64,000 bases of DNA from CAWAHD01 sp963781785 (GCA_963781785.1 CAWAHD010000002.1:3410001-3474000); one strand, 5' to 3'. Counted from the stretch's first letter, positions 29,231-38,734 are shown. A program made the numbers and translations. Notes: generated by a model from the letters alone, not told the origin.

Positions 29231-29300
29231 CCTGCGCGGTGTTCCCGCTTATGTCTGCCTGAAGGTGTGACGACGACTTCCGGGGCAAAATACCCGGCTG

Positions 29301-30059
29301 CTATGGGCGCTCACTCGGGGGTAGAGACGAGGCCCGCTCGGTGCGAGCATGTGCCGAGCTCTGCTGACGGACAAGCTCGGAGAGCGCTTCCTTGTGCACC
29401 CGCGAGAGATAAGACTTGGAATAACCAAGCTGGTCGGCGGCTTCGCCGAGGCTCATGCCATAGACGTAAATCAGCCGGCAGGCCCAGGCATGGACCGTGG
29501 GAAGCTGGGTCAGCCACTCTTCCACGACTTCGACCGACTCGGACATCTCGCCGACGGGTAATTCGGGACGCATGCCGATCACTTGTCCGTGCAGGTCGGC
29601 GTTCCTCCCCAGGTCTTGAAATATCGGGCGAAACTTCTCGTCCCCGCGCCACCCGGCCCCCAGCCAGAAACGCGTGCACGCTCTCAGTGCGCCCTCGATG
29701 TGGCGGCGCGCGTACGTGGCGAAATTCACGTTCTGTTCCGGATCATAGGTCCTGGCTGCTTCCACGAGTGCCAGGTATGCCGTCGATTGAAGCTCGTTGC
29801 GCTCGACCACACGTGTCGATTTGCATCCCTGGGCCAGTGCCTGCGCCATCGGAAGGTACCGCGAGGCCAGCCGCTGCTGGTCCTCGCTCAGAGTCTCCCG
29901 AGGCTCCGTCGGATTGCACTTGAGCGGAAAGGACCACGCATCGCTGGACGCGGAAGATGATGGGGCAGCCGCTGGCGGCCGATTGGGATTGGCCTTCCGG
30001 GGAAAGGCGCTTCGCCCAGTGCGCGAAGGCCCGTGCTTCCTGGTCCGTTTTCTTCCCAA
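29301..30059 (-). CDS. RNA polymerase sigma-70-family factor
   Basis: A 252-residue protein with a basic, Pro/Ser-rich, low-complexity head (~50 residues). Region 2 follows (RYLPMAQALAQ, ELQSTAYLALVEAARTYDPE and NVNFATYARRHIEGALRAC, the sigma-2 helix pattern) and a C-terminal sigma-4 helix-turn-helix (SLGEAADQLGYSKSYLSRVHKEAL). The region-2 style (ATYARRHIEGALR) is closer to group 3 (FliA/SigB-like) than to ECF factors. No anti-sigma gene is adjacent. The true start may be internal to the low-complexity head. Regulon unknown. Confidence 0.87.
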   Translation of the reverse strand: MGRKRTRKHGPSRTGRSAFPRKANPNRPPAAAPSSSASSDAWSFPLKCNPTEPRETLSEDQQRLASRYLPMAQALAQGCKSTRVVERNELQSTAYLALVEAARTYDPEQNVNFATYARRHIEGALRACTRFWLGAGWRGDEKFRPIFQDLGRNADLHGQVIGMRPELPVGEMSESVEVVEEWLTQLPTVHAWACRLIYVYGMSLGEAADQLGYSKSYLSRVHKEALSELVRQQSSAHARTERASSLPPSERP

Positions 30060-30492
30060 GATCCACCTCGCTACTCGCCTTCAAAACCGTGCTTTCCGCT
30101 GGCGCCCAAATGACGCCCATGTCTCTCGACACTCTGGACAGCTTCAGGCGTTCCCGGAACAATCGACGTCGCGGAGCCAGCCGATCCTCGCATCGCGAAC
30201 CGCAGCAATCGTCCGACCAAGCCGACGATCTTCCCGCATCAACAACCCCTGTGTCTTAATAAAGAAATTGATCGGGAATTATTAGGCGATTCATGACAAT
30301 GTTCTTCTCCAAATCAAGATTCGTCCGCCAAAAGGTCGCCTATTACATCGCAGATTCGGCATAATATCCTGCGAACGGGAAATCAGATTGCGAAAAAGCG
30401 ATCAACTTGATCGGAATGGTGCACCAGTCAAGGTCGCGACCCCACGTGACGTGGACGGGGGCGTTGCGGACTCGACGGAGCAGGGCGGGGGG
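30060..30492. other. Intergenic region between the sigma factor and mutY
   Basis: No supported gene. The part 30250-30370 is locally AT-rich (for example AAGAAATTGATCGGGAATTATTAGG), a plausible promoter region for the divergent genes, but I cannot pick reliable -35/-10 boxes. The mutY frame stays open back to 30388, so the gene may start earlier than annotated. Confidence 0.4.
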
Positions 30493-31685
30493 GTGGCACT
30501 CGATCACCACGTGCGCTGGGTGGCTGGTGTCCGCGAGCGGCTCGTGTGCTGGTACGTCGAGGCAGGCCGGGACTTACCCTGCGCGCGAATCGGGACCCAT
30601 ACCGAATTCTGGTTTCCGAGCTGATGCTGGTACAGACCACGGTGGCAGCGGTGATCCCCTATTTTGAGAGGTTTATGAGCCGGTATCCCGACGTGTCGGC
30701 GTTGGCGGCGGCAGACGAAACCGAGGTTTTGAAGGCGTGGGAAGGGCTGGGTTACTACCGGAGAGCCCGTCAGCTTCACTCGGCAGCGCGGGCGATTGTC
30801 CGCCACCATGGGGGAGTGATTCCTCCGGATAGGGAGGCGATCCGCGCACTCCCCGGCGTCGGCCGTTACGTCGCCGGCGCGATCCTCTCGTTTGCGTTCG
30901 ACCAGCCCGAGCCGGTTGTCGAGGCCAATATTCAGCGTGTTTTGGCCCGGCTTCTGGCCATTCGGCAGGATCTCAAGCTGGCGCCGGCCAAGGCGCGGCT
31001 CTGGCAAGCGGCCGAGCGGCTGGTGCCGGCCAGGAATCCCGGCGTCTTCAACCAGGCGCTCATGGAGCTGGGCGCTCTGGTTTGCACGCCGAGAGAGCCG
31101 GCATGTCTCTTCTGCCCGGTTGCAAGCTTCTGCGAGGCCAGGCGGCTAGGCCTCCAGGATCGATTGCCGCAAATCACTCGGAAACCGCCTCCCCAGGCGG
31201 TCACAGAAGCCGCTGCCGTCATTGTGCACCAGGGACGAATCCTGATCGTGCAGCGCGGTCCTGGAAGGTTGTGGGAGCACTTCTGGGAATTTCCAACCAT
31301 CCATCTCAAAGGGGTCGATCCGGCGGGCCGGTCCCTGGGAGCCGAGGTCGATCCCGCCGAGGCTGTCAAGCGCCTCACCGGGATCACCATTGAGATCGGG
31401 CCAGCGGTAACGACGATTGCGTACAGCGTTACCAACCATCGCGTCAAGTTGATCGTTCGCCTGGGAACAATGCTCCGAGGCAACCCCAGGCCAGGGCCGG
31501 GCCTGGTCGAGGTCCGCTGGGTTGAGCCGGGAAGCCTGGTCGAGTACCCGTTCAGTTCCGCGGGACGCCGGCTGATCGCCTGGATCAATCAAAACCGAGA
31601 CTGCGCTGCCGGCCGGTCCGTAGCGAGGCGCCGCGCTGCCCGCGGTCGGCTTCCGTCGCTAGCCCAACTTTCGCACCCGAGATGA
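30493..31685 (+). CDS. mutY: A/G-specific adenine glycosylase MutY (frameshift near 30581)
   Basis: Removes adenine mispaired with 8-oxoguanine. The N-terminus (VRERLVCWYVEAGRDLPC) is in one frame, the rest in another (ANRDPYRILVSELML, then VQTTVAAVIPYFERF). One missing G near 30581 restores the family motif RDLPWRANRDPYR. Also seen: helix-hairpin-helix GVGRYVAGAI, the 4Fe-4S ligands in VCTPREPACLFCPVASFCEA, and a NUDIX-like C-terminal domain (AAVIVHQGRILIVQRG). The loop normally holding the catalytic Asp (V-D-G-N) reads VEANIQRVL, with Glu. The start is uncertain: GTG 30493 is a choice; the frame is open to 30388. Convergent with the mutase across an IS. Confidence 0.85.
31659..31675 (+). 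repeat. Left arm CTAGCCCAACTTTCGCA of a split inverted repeat
   Basis: This 17-bp arm lies over the last codons of mutY. Its inverted partner (one mismatch) lies at 33731-33747 over the last codons of the mutase gene. Without the intervening IS the arms would be about 140 bp apart between two convergent genes, a position suiting a bidirectional terminator or REP-type element. Confidence 0.65.
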
Positions 31686-31733
31686 GATCACCCCTTATTT
31701 TGTAGGGGCGAACGTCGTTTTCAGTCACTATAA

Positions 31734-33644
31734 TCGAACAGGATCAATCAGCTCCAGGTCTTGATTGGTTGCATTATTTCCAGTGGGACACCCAGCAGCC
31801 GGTAGAGTTCCAGATGCTCCGGTTCGGGTGTCATCCCTTTGCGGATGCGAAGGAGCTTTCCGCCGTCCGATGGCAGGACGATCGTCGCCACTTGGTGTGT
31901 CGCCAGAGTCTGGCGTACCGTTGCCCAGGAGGTGTGAACTCCCTGATTCAACAACGTGGTCTCGATCGCGACCAGCAAGTGATAGGCGAGCACGCACAAG
32001 AAAATATGAGTCTCCACTCGATGTTCCAGGTGATGGAAGATCGGCCGTTCCGCCAACGGCGTTTTGATCATCCGGAAGGCATTCTCGGCCCGAGTCAGCG
32101 TCATATACATCAACCACGCCTCGCGGGCGGAAAGGTCGATGCGATCGGTGCGTAGCAAGTAACCGCCATCGAGCAATTCGGCGTTGGCTTTCTTGTCGGC
32201 GTTGGGCTCGTGAGTCAGCTTCCCGCTGGTCGCATCCCAGGTGATCGTGTGATAACGGCCAACGCGGGGATAACGTTCTTTAAGTCGCCCGATTGCCTCT
32301 CCAATGGCGATCTCGCGTTTGAGCCGACCCTTCTCGATCCGCTGCTGTAACCGGTCAAGATCAGCGAGGAAGCGTTGTTCTTGCTTCTCGCGAATCGCGC
32401 GGTCTTTGGCCACTCGTTCTTCACTGTGACACAGCACGACTAACTCCGCTCCCTGGCGGACCGATTTAACTCGGACTACGGACTTCTTCTGGCACGGATT
32501 CAAGGGCGATGGTTCACGGGGAACCAGTTCAAAGCCTTCCGGCTCCTCGAACTGGTCCAGCCACTTGTCTCTCTCGGGCTGCCGAGCTGCCACCACATAG
32601 TGGTGCTTGCGTTGTTGGATCTCGGTGAGATTCTCGGCAAAGGCCATGCCGCGGTCGACAACGACCGTGGACCCCTCGGGCATGCCGACGCGCTCTTTGA
32701 GGAGATCGAGAATGCGCCCCAACGTGTTGCGATCCTGGGCATTGCCTTCGAAGATTTCATGTGCGATGGGAAATCCTTCCCGACCGATCACCAAGCCCAC
32801 CACGACCTGCTTGCAGTCGGGGCGTTTGTCACGCGAATAGCCGCGTTTGGCCTTGGGATTTCGCTTGGCTTGGCCCTCGAAATAGGTGCTGGTCAGGTCA
32901 TAGAGGTAGATCGTGGTGTCGAGCTGGAACAAACGCCGCTCTTGCTCGACTAAGTCCGACTCGATGGTGGCGCGGTTGGGATGGAGCCGATCGAGGTTGC
33001 GATAAAGGGAATCGTCAACCAAGGTTGTGAAATCCACACCGAGAATGTCTCCCAGCGCTGTGGAACGGATCCAATCCGGCATGGCGTGCTCGCTGTCGGG
33101 ATGAATCAGCCGGTTCAAGGTCATGGCGCAAGTGAGTTGGATGGCCTTGATGGAGAAACCCCTTCGCTTGAGGATCGCGTCGAATCCCAACCGCTTCCAG
33201 AACTGGAAGCCAACATGGACTGGGCCAGCCGTGCGGTGCTGCGTGGCAGTGACCCCGTCTACACGCACGGTGACGAGATCGCCGGACCGATCCGAATCAC
33301 GGGTAGGCTCGATGGGCTCAGGAGACGAACGAGCCCCGCGAACACGAACCCGGCGGACGATCTGCTCTACTTCTGGATCGGAGTTTGAGAAGAGATCGCG
33401 CTGACCGACCAGCGCTTCCTCGACCTTGTGGGCCAGCCGAAGCCAGTCCTCGGCAGGCCGAGGAGAGAGGTCGCCCAGCGAACAGATGACCTTTTGCCGC
33501 GGTCCTTTGGGCGTGTGGACGGACTCGACCAACAGATAGTTGGTATAGGTCTTGTCCTTGTACCGGCGGGTAGTCTTGCGGACGTACATAGCCACTATGA
33601 GTACCTGGTCTCCCCAAAAAATCAAGGGAAGCTTCGCCACTTTT
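31734..33644 (-). mobile_element. IS1634-type insertion sequence
   Basis: Bounded by 11-bp direct repeats AGTCACTATAA at 31723-31733 and 33645-33655, which I take as the target duplication. Variable and sometimes long target duplications are known for the IS1634/IS1549 family. Clear terminal inverted repeats were not found by eye, so the ends are approximate. It contains a single full-length transposase gene and sits between the convergent mutY and mutase genes. Confidence 0.7.
31748..33589 (-). CDS. IS1634-family transposase
   Basis: About 613 residues from ATG 33589 (MYVRKTTRRYKDKTY); the frame is open to 33640. DDE-type features: YLYDLTSTYFEG (first Asp), KQVVVGLVIGREGFPIAHEIFEGNAQD, VVVDRGMAFAENL (second Asp), and a C-terminal REAWLMYMTLTRAENAFRMIK that supplies the Glu, matching the IS1634/IS1549 pattern. 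The frame is uninterrupted, so it is probably functional. It is one of two intact transposase genes in the window, of unrelated families. Confidence 0.93.
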   Translation of the reverse strand: MYVRKTTRRYKDKTYTNYLLVESVHTPKGPRQKVICSLGDLSPRPAEDWLRLAHKVEEALVGQRDLFSNSDPEVEQIVRRVRVRGARSSPEPIEPTRDSDRSGDLVTVRVDGVTATQHRTAGPVHVGFQFWKRLGFDAILKRRGFSIKAIQLTCAMTLNRLIHPDSEHAMPDWIRSTALGDILGVDFTTLVDDSLYRNLDRLHPNRATIESDLVEQERRLFQLDTTIYLYDLTSTYFEGQAKRNPKAKRGYSRDKRPDCKQVVVGLVIGREGFPIAHEIFEGNAQDRNTLGRILDLLKERVGMPEGSTVVVDRGMAFAENLTEIQQRKHHYVVAARQPERDKWLDQFEEPEGFELVPREPSPLNPCQKKSVVRVKSVRQGAELVVLCHSEERVAKDRAIREKQEQRFLADLDRLQQRIEKGRLKREIAIGEAIGRLKERYPRVGRYHTITWDATSGKLTHEPNADKKANAELLDGGYLLRTDRIDLSAREAWLMYMTLTRAENAFRMIKTPLAERPIFHHLEHRVETHIFLCVLAYHLLVAIETTLLNQGVHTSWATVRQTLATHQVATIVLPSDGGKLLRIRKGMTPEPEHLELYRLLGVPLEIMQPIKTWS

Positions 33645-33730
33645 AGTCACTATAACGGCCGAATGAGTGAAAGAACGCTTAAGAATAAGTAGGTGCACAG
33701 CCGAAAATCGGCTATCTCTTAATTCTCTCC

Positions 33731-33747
33731 TGCGAAGGTTGGGCTAG
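33731..33747 (-). repeat. Right arm TGCGAAGGTTGGGCTAG of the split inverted repeat
   Basis: Inverted partner of 31659-31675 with one mismatch; it overlaps the stop of the mutase gene at 33744. Related AGCCCAA...TTGGGCT palindromes occur at 18026-18046, pointing to a repeat family in this genome. Confidence 0.65.
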
Positions 33748-35582
33748 GGCATCGGCTTGAGAACATCCGCAATGTAGGCGTCGAGATCGTTGGCCATCTG
33801 GTCCAGACATCGAGCTGTCTTGGCCTTCGCCGCATCGAGATCGCCCTGCCCGGCGGCCTCGGTCTGCGCGAACAGGTAAAACTTGATCTTGGGCTCGGTT
33901 CCCGACGGCCGGGCTGCCCATCGGGTGCCAGGTCGTTCGGTGTGGAAAATGAGCAGGTCCGTGGACGGTCGGGGCAGGGGGCGGGGGGCCGCTCTTCGAC
34001 CGAGCGAGCGGACTTCGTGAGCCTTGTAGTCGAACGCTTCGGTAAGAGCCAATCCTCCGATCTCGCGAGGTGGACGTGCGCGGAGCGCGTCCATTACCAT
34101 CCCGATCTTGGCGAGCCCTTCACGGCCTTCGAGCTCCTTGGTGATGAGCCGGTCGCCATGATGGCCTACCTCAATGTAGAGATCGTCAAGATATTCGAGC
34201 ACGGTCTGCTCGCGCTCCTTGACCGTGGCGGCAAGCTCGGCAAACAGCAGGGCGGCAACGGCCGCGTCCTTGTCTCGGGCGTGGGTGCCTTTCAGATAAC
34301 CGTGCGATTCCTCGAAAGCAAACAGGAAGCTCGCCGGGCCTGCTTTGTCGATGCGGTCGGCAATCCACTTGAAACCGACCGGCAGGTCGTCCTCAGTGCC
34401 GATTCCGGCGCGGGCGGCCAGGGCGCCGGCCATCGTGGTCGAGACGAGCGTCGTGACCAGATAGTGGTCCCGGCGAAGCTTTCCCCGCGCTCTGCACTGC
34501 GTCATCACAAAGGCGGCGAGCAACACGCCGATCTGGTTGCCGTCGAGGGTCGTCCAGGCGCCTCGAGGATCGCGGCTCGCGGGAACCCCGACGCCGATGC
34601 GATCGGCGTCCGGGTCGCTCGCCAGGACCAGGTCCGCTCCGAGGCGCCTGGCTTCCGCAATCGCCGCTTCCAGTGTCCGGGGATACTCCGGGTTGGAAAC
34701 ATGACCGGGGACGTTTGGGAAGTCACCGTCGGGAGTGCGCTGCGAGGCCAGAATCTGAACCCGTGCGAAGCCGGCCGTCTCGAGCACCCGCGCGACCGAG
34801 CTCTCACCCACGCCATGGAGCGGCGTATAGACGATCGAGAGGTCGCGGGCCGTTGAGACCGACTCGGAAAGGACCGCTCCGATATAGACGGCGTCGAGCT
34901 CAGGGCCGATGTGTACGACAGAGCCATCGGCAAGGGCCTCCGCAATCGGCCTCTCCGGAATTTCGCAATCGGAGACCTGCTTGACGCAGTCGATGATGCC
35001 CTGATCGTCGGGGGGGACGACCTGGCCGCCCGAGCGGCCGTAGCACTTGAATCCGTTGTCCGACGGCGGATTGTGCGACGCAGTGATCATGATGCCCGCG
35101 TCACATTCCAGGTGCCGGACAGCACAGGAAAGTAGTGGGGTCGACCGCGGCTCGCTCACGAGGAAAACCCGGAATCCGGCGGCGGACAGAACGCGAGCGC
35201 AGAGCTCGGCAAACTCGGGTGATTGGTGCCGGCTGTCATGTGCGACGACGCACGATCGCGGCTTGCCGTCGACTTTCGTTCCCGCGATGTGATCCGCCAG
35301 CCCTTGCGCGCTCTCGGCAATTGTCCGCTCGTTGAGGACGTTAGTACCGACGGGATACATCTTGCCGCGCCGTCCGCCGGTGCCAAACTCAAGCACGGTG
35401 TAAAACGCGTCATCCAGCTCGTTCCACCGCTCTTGCGTGATGTCGTCCAGCAGCCGGTCTCGAAAGCGGATAAACGGAGTTCCTGTCAGCCAGCGCCGAA
35501 TGTTGGCCGACGCGGATGGCGAAACGCTGCCTGCGGATTCTGCTTTCTTGAGGCGCTCGAGCGCCTCGTCGGGGTTGATCAT
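33744..35582 (-). CDS. Phosphomannomutase/phosphoglucomutase-family phosphohexomutase
   Basis: About 612 residues from ATG 35582. The alpha-D-phosphohexomutase fold is complete: the N-terminal FGTGGRRGKMYPVGTNVLNE, the phosphoserine loop MITASHNPPSDNGFKCYG, the Mg-binding DPDADRIGVGVP, the sugar-specificity loop FAFEESHGYLKGTHARDKD, and the C-terminal phosphate-binding RPSGTEPKIKFYLFAQ. Length and insertions fit the PgmB/phosphoglucomutase-2-like subgroup. It interconverts hexose 1- and 6-phosphates for glycogen or surface sugar synthesis. Upstream translation from 35732 lacks protein character, so 35582 is preferred. Confidence 0.93.
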   Translation of the reverse strand: MINPDEALERLKKAESAGSVSPSASANIRRWLTGTPFIRFRDRLLDDITQERWNELDDAFYTVLEFGTGGRRGKMYPVGTNVLNERTIAESAQGLADHIAGTKVDGKPRSCVVAHDSRHQSPEFAELCARVLSAAGFRVFLVSEPRSTPLLSCAVRHLECDAGIMITASHNPPSDNGFKCYGRSGGQVVPPDDQGIIDCVKQVSDCEIPERPIAEALADGSVVHIGPELDAVYIGAVLSESVSTARDLSIVYTPLHGVGESSVARVLETAGFARVQILASQRTPDGDFPNVPGHVSNPEYPRTLEAAIAEARRLGADLVLASDPDADRIGVGVPASRDPRGAWTTLDGNQIGVLLAAFVMTQCRARGKLRRDHYLVTTLVSTTMAGALAARAGIGTEDDLPVGFKWIADRIDKAGPASFLFAFEESHGYLKGTHARDKDAAVAALLFAELAATVKEREQTVLEYLDDLYIEVGHHGDRLITKELEGREGLAKIGMVMDALRARPPREIGGLALTEAFDYKAHEVRSLGRRAAPRPLPRPSTDLLIFHTERPGTRWAARPSGTEPKIKFYLFAQTEAAGQGDLDAAKAKTARCLDQMANDLDAYIADVLKPMP

Positions 35583-36135
35583 ACGAGAGCCTTTATGTGG
35601 GGCGGAGCCCGGTCGTCGATTGGTCGATCTCAAGCTAACTCCACCCGGAAATTCGAGCAAGCTCGCAACAGGAAACAAGCAACTGCGAGGCCGCGCCAGG
35701 GTCGCGGAAAACCGGACGTTCGGTTGACGCAACCGCCGACTTTAATGAAAGTTTCGTAAATCGACCACTCATTCGACCGCTTGTAAAAACGTCCCTTTTG
35801 TAAGGATATCTCCCCGCGGCAAGACGAACTTCCCATCGGGGCTCTTGCGCGATCGACGCCGTGGCGAGAAGCGTATTCAATCGGCATGACGTTTAGTGAG
35901 CGCATCTCAAAGACTTAGGACTTCCAGGTCCAATTCGCACCTCACTGGCGCCTCGTCTGGCACATGACTTGCTCTAAGGGTGCAGTCGTTGTGAAAGCGA
36001 CAAATCCTTCCCAAGGATTTTTTCCTAAAGTCGCCACGACCCGTCGCTACGATGCGAGGGTCGAGCAGTTTGCCAGGATCGCGGCCGGACATCGATCGGA
36101 CCGGCCGGAAAATCGATACAGACACGGAGGTCTCC
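35583..36135. other. 553-bp divergent intergenic region
   Basis: Separates the mutase (minus) from the CAP protein gene (plus). No supported gene and no strong hairpin. The segment 35740-35810 is AT-richer (TTTAATGAAAGTTTCGTAAA) and may hold the mutase promoter. GGAGG at 36127-36131 is the ribosome site of the CAP gene. Confidence 0.45.
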
Positions 36136-37296
36136 ATGGCTCGGTCCAGATTCCGCCGCTCGCCACGGTTCGATAACCTGGAAGGTCGTCAGTTGCTGTC
36201 CAGCGGAGGACCGAGCGATCAAGAGCAATACATGCTTCAGTTGCTCAACGAGGCACGTACCGATCCCGCGGCTGCCGCCCAGCAGATCACGAGCAACCTC
36301 AGTCCGGAGGTCGAGGCGACTCTCCAGTACTATGGCGTCAATCTTCAGCAGGTCGAACAATCGATCGGCTCGGCCACACCCCAGCCGCCTCTGGCCTGGA
36401 ACACCGCTCTGGCTGACGCCGCCCAAGGACAAAGCCAGTACCAGGCCAACAATCAGATCCAGTCCCACACCGGCGCCGGCGGGTCAACTTCCCTACAACG
36501 AATCGAGGCGACGGGCTATACAAACAGCAATTCCAACGGCGAGAACGCCTACGCCTATGCCAGCTCGCCGTTGCAGGCGATGCAAGCGTTCCTGATCGAT
36601 TGGGGCGTTCCCAGCGACGGCCACCGCATCAATATCCAGCAGCCCGGCGTCTCGGCCCAGAACGCCTATCGCGACGTGGGAATCGGCATCGTCCAGACCA
36701 ACCCCAATAACCCGAACTTCGGTCCGATGGTGGTGACTCAAGATTTCGCCAGCCGGCCCAACTCCCAGGCCCAATTGGTCGGAGTTGCCTACGACGACAC
36801 CAGCGGTACGGGCTTCTACCAGCCAGGCGAAGGCCAAGGCGGCGTTCAGATCGACGCCGTGAATCTCCAGACCGGACAAGTTCTGTCGACGCAAACCTGG
36901 GACTCCGGCGGCTACGAGCTGTCGCTGTCCGCGGGGCAGTACCGAATCATCGCCAGCCTCAATGATACCGTGATCCAGACAACGAACGTCACAGTCGGCG
37001 ACCTGAACATCGAGCAAGACTTCATCATGAGCAACTCCTGGCAGGGCGGTACGCGTGAAGCGGCCATCGCCGCTGCCCAGCCAGCCCCCGTCCCGGTCGT
37101 CACTCCCCCAGTCGTCGCTCCCCCAGTCGTCGCTCCCCCAGTCGTCAGTCTTCCAGTGACCAACCCCCAGCCCGCTACTCCGCAGCCCATCTCGGTCGGA
37201 TGGGTCCCCGTCGTGCCCAGCGCGCCGGTCACTAGCACCCAACAATCGGTCCTGTCCCTGCTGGCGTCGAACTGGTCGGCCTGGAACGCCAGTTGA
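36136..37296 (+). CDS. Extracellular CAP/SCP-domain protein with LEPR-XLL-like N-terminus
   Basis: 386 residues from ATG 36136 (GGAGG upstream). The N-terminus RRSPRFDNLEGRQLLSS is the short planctomycete sorting-type motif (LEPR-XLL-like) in place of a classical signal peptide. Residues 35-210 form a CAP domain: MLQLLNEARTDP, WNTALADAAQGQSQY, IQSHTGAGG, GENAYAY and a GHRINI tail. A beta-sandwich (SdrD/Cna-B-like: VGVAYDDTSGTGFYQPGE, GGYELSLSAGQYRI) follows, then a Pro-rich tail with three 15-bp repeats encoding APPVV (37108-37152). Likely a secreted or surface protein; CAP function outside eukaryotes is largely unknown. Confidence 0.87.
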   Translation: MARSRFRRSPRFDNLEGRQLLSSGGPSDQEQYMLQLLNEARTDPAAAAQQITSNLSPEVEATLQYYGVNLQQVEQSIGSATPQPPLAWNTALADAAQGQSQYQANNQIQSHTGAGGSTSLQRIEATGYTNSNSNGENAYAYASSPLQAMQAFLIDWGVPSDGHRINIQQPGVSAQNAYRDVGIGIVQTNPNNPNFGPMVVTQDFASRPNSQAQLVGVAYDDTSGTGFYQPGEGQGGVQIDAVNLQTGQVLSTQTWDSGGYELSLSAGQYRIIASLNDTVIQTTNVTVGDLNIEQDFIMSNSWQGGTREAAIAAAQPAPVPVVTPPVVAPPVVAPPVVSLPVTNPQPATPQPISVGWVPVVPSAPVTSTQQSVLSLLASNWSAWNAS

Positions 37297-37356
37297 GCGA
37301 GAACAGCCAACTGCCGGACGAGCCAACCTCACGGCGTGAGATCAAGGATGAACCCT

Positions 37357-37383
37357 GAAGGATGAATCACATCTTCATCCTTC
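37357..37383. terminator. Hairpin between convergent CAP and YjbQ genes
   Basis: GAAGGATGA, a 9-base loop, then TCATCCTTC: a perfect 9-bp stem 60 bp after the CAP stop and 67 bp after the end of the opposing gene. No T-run, so a rho-independent terminator is plausible but not certain. Confidence 0.5.
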
Positions 37384-37449
37384 GGCGACTTCAGAAACCA
37401 TCCGGGGACATGATCAATTTCCCTGAAACGCCGTCGCGCATGCACTAAC

Positions 37450-37896
37450 TCAATCATGATTCTGTGATATACTTTGCTCGTCGTCTCCAGTGATTGTGAC
37501 GGTGACGCGGCGGCGATGGGGGCTGGTACGGTGTTCCCAGACGAAGACCCCCTGCCAGGTGCCGAGGTCGCACCGGCGGCTCTCCACGGGAATGGTCAGC
37601 GACGTCGAGGTCAGGATCGACCGGATGTGGGCTGGCATGTCGTCAGGACCTTCGCTGTCGTGGCGGAACGAAGGATCGCCGTCGGGCACCAGATCGGCCG
37701 CGAACTGTTCCAGATCACGCCGCACGGTCGGATCGGCGTTCTCGCAGACGATCAACGATGCGCTCGTGTGATGGATGAAAACGAAGCACAGCCCACGAAC
37801 GATTCCGGATCGCTCCACGACTTGGTCGAGCGCCCGCGTGATCTCGAGCGTTCCGCGCCCTCGCGTGTCGATTGTCAGGTGCTCTCTGTGAATCAT
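37450..37896 (-). CDS. YjbQ/UPF0047-family protein
   Basis: 149 residues from ATG 37896 (MIHREHLTIDTRGRG); the open frame upstream to 38013 looks non-coding. Family hallmarks are present: TRALDQVVERSGI, FIHHTSASLIVCENADPTV with the conserved His pair, a DMPAHIRSILTSTSL helix and LGTWQGVFVWEHR. Members are called secondary thiamine-phosphate synthase enzyme because some complement thiE mutants; the physiological role is unclear. Full length. No thiamine genes nearby. Confidence 0.9.
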   Translation of the reverse strand: MIHREHLTIDTRGRGTLEITRALDQVVERSGIVRGLCFVFIHHTSASLIVCENADPTVRRDLEQFAADLVPDGDPSFRHDSEGPDDMPAHIRSILTSTSLTIPVESRRCDLGTWQGVFVWEHRTSPHRRRVTVTITGDDEQSISQNHD

Positions 37897-38116
37897 GATC
37901 GCTTTCGCCTCTGCACGTCGCTGGTCGACGCCTGAAGCCTCTTTGTTGGCTTTCCCCAGTCGCACGGCAAACCTTGCCGGTCGTGCTGAACCCCAATCGA
38001 ACATAAGGCCCATTATCAGACGTTGCTATCAAGTCGGATCCGGGACCAGCCTCTTCTCGTCCGCTTTTGCACGAGTTTGTTCGCTCCCGCTCGACGGCCT
38101 CCAGGCCGAGGAGCGC

Positions 38117-38602
38117 TCACAGCGGCGGCCGAACGACGCACACCAGTGCCGCGATGATTCCGGCTGCGATTACGTGGAAAACGACGATCAGCGTGGCCAC
38201 GCCGTAGATCGTCTGCATGCCTTCGTCCGGGCGCTGGCGGGTCCGAAGAATCTGCGCTGCAATTACCGAGCATACCCAGCTCCAATGCATCATAACATGG
38301 ATCAGTAAGCCGAGTGCCAAGAGGCAGAGGCTGATGAACTGCACATCTCGCCACTGATCGTATGTGATGCCCCACAAGGTCCAGCCTTGAGCGGCGGTCG
38401 GTGGGGGGAACACGATCTCGAGCGTCGCGGACACCCAGACCAGGGTTGAGAACACGACGAGCAAGGAAATGTCGATCCAGAAGTTGATTACTGAAAGGGA
38501 CAATCGGCGCGTGGGCTTCGATTGCGAACGGATCTCACGAACAGCCGGCGCCTGAGCGGAAGAGTCGTCACCGGGTTGTGTTTCAGTTAACGATCGCGTC
38601 AT
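38117..38602 (-). CDS. DUF4405-like membrane protein, possible haem-binding
   Basis: From ATG 38602 about 161 residues (GTG/ATG alternatives to 38656). A polar head is followed by three to four helices: VINFWIDISLLVVFSTLVWV, FISLCLLALGLLIHVMMHWSWV and GVATLIVVFHVIAAGIIAALV. The histidines in HVMMHW and FHV fit the transmembrane haem sites of DUF4405/cytochrome-b-like proteins. It is divergent from the cytochrome c gene of the cbb3 cluster, 132 bp away, suggesting a respiratory role. That role is inference. Confidence 0.65.
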   Translation of the reverse strand: MTRSLTETQPGDDSSAQAPAVREIRSQSKPTRRLSLSVINFWIDISLLVVFSTLVWVSATLEIVFPPPTAAQGWTLWGITYDQWRDVQFISLCLLALGLLIHVMMHWSWVCSVIAAQILRTRQRPDEGMQTIYGVATLIVVFHVIAAGIIAALVCVVRPPL

Positions 38603-38734
38603 CAGAGCACCAGGTGCAGTATTGAAATCGATGGGAACTCGCGTTAACGTCGTCACGTTCCCAATCTGATACCGACGCCGTGATCAGTCCCGCCTCGTCG
38701 TGTTTTCGCGTTGCTTCATCCTGAGGGTGCGACC

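Noticed and set aside
31723..33655. AGTCACTATAA at both IS1634 ends as terminal inverted repeats
   Set aside because: The two copies are in the same orientation, so they are direct repeats and better read as target duplication.
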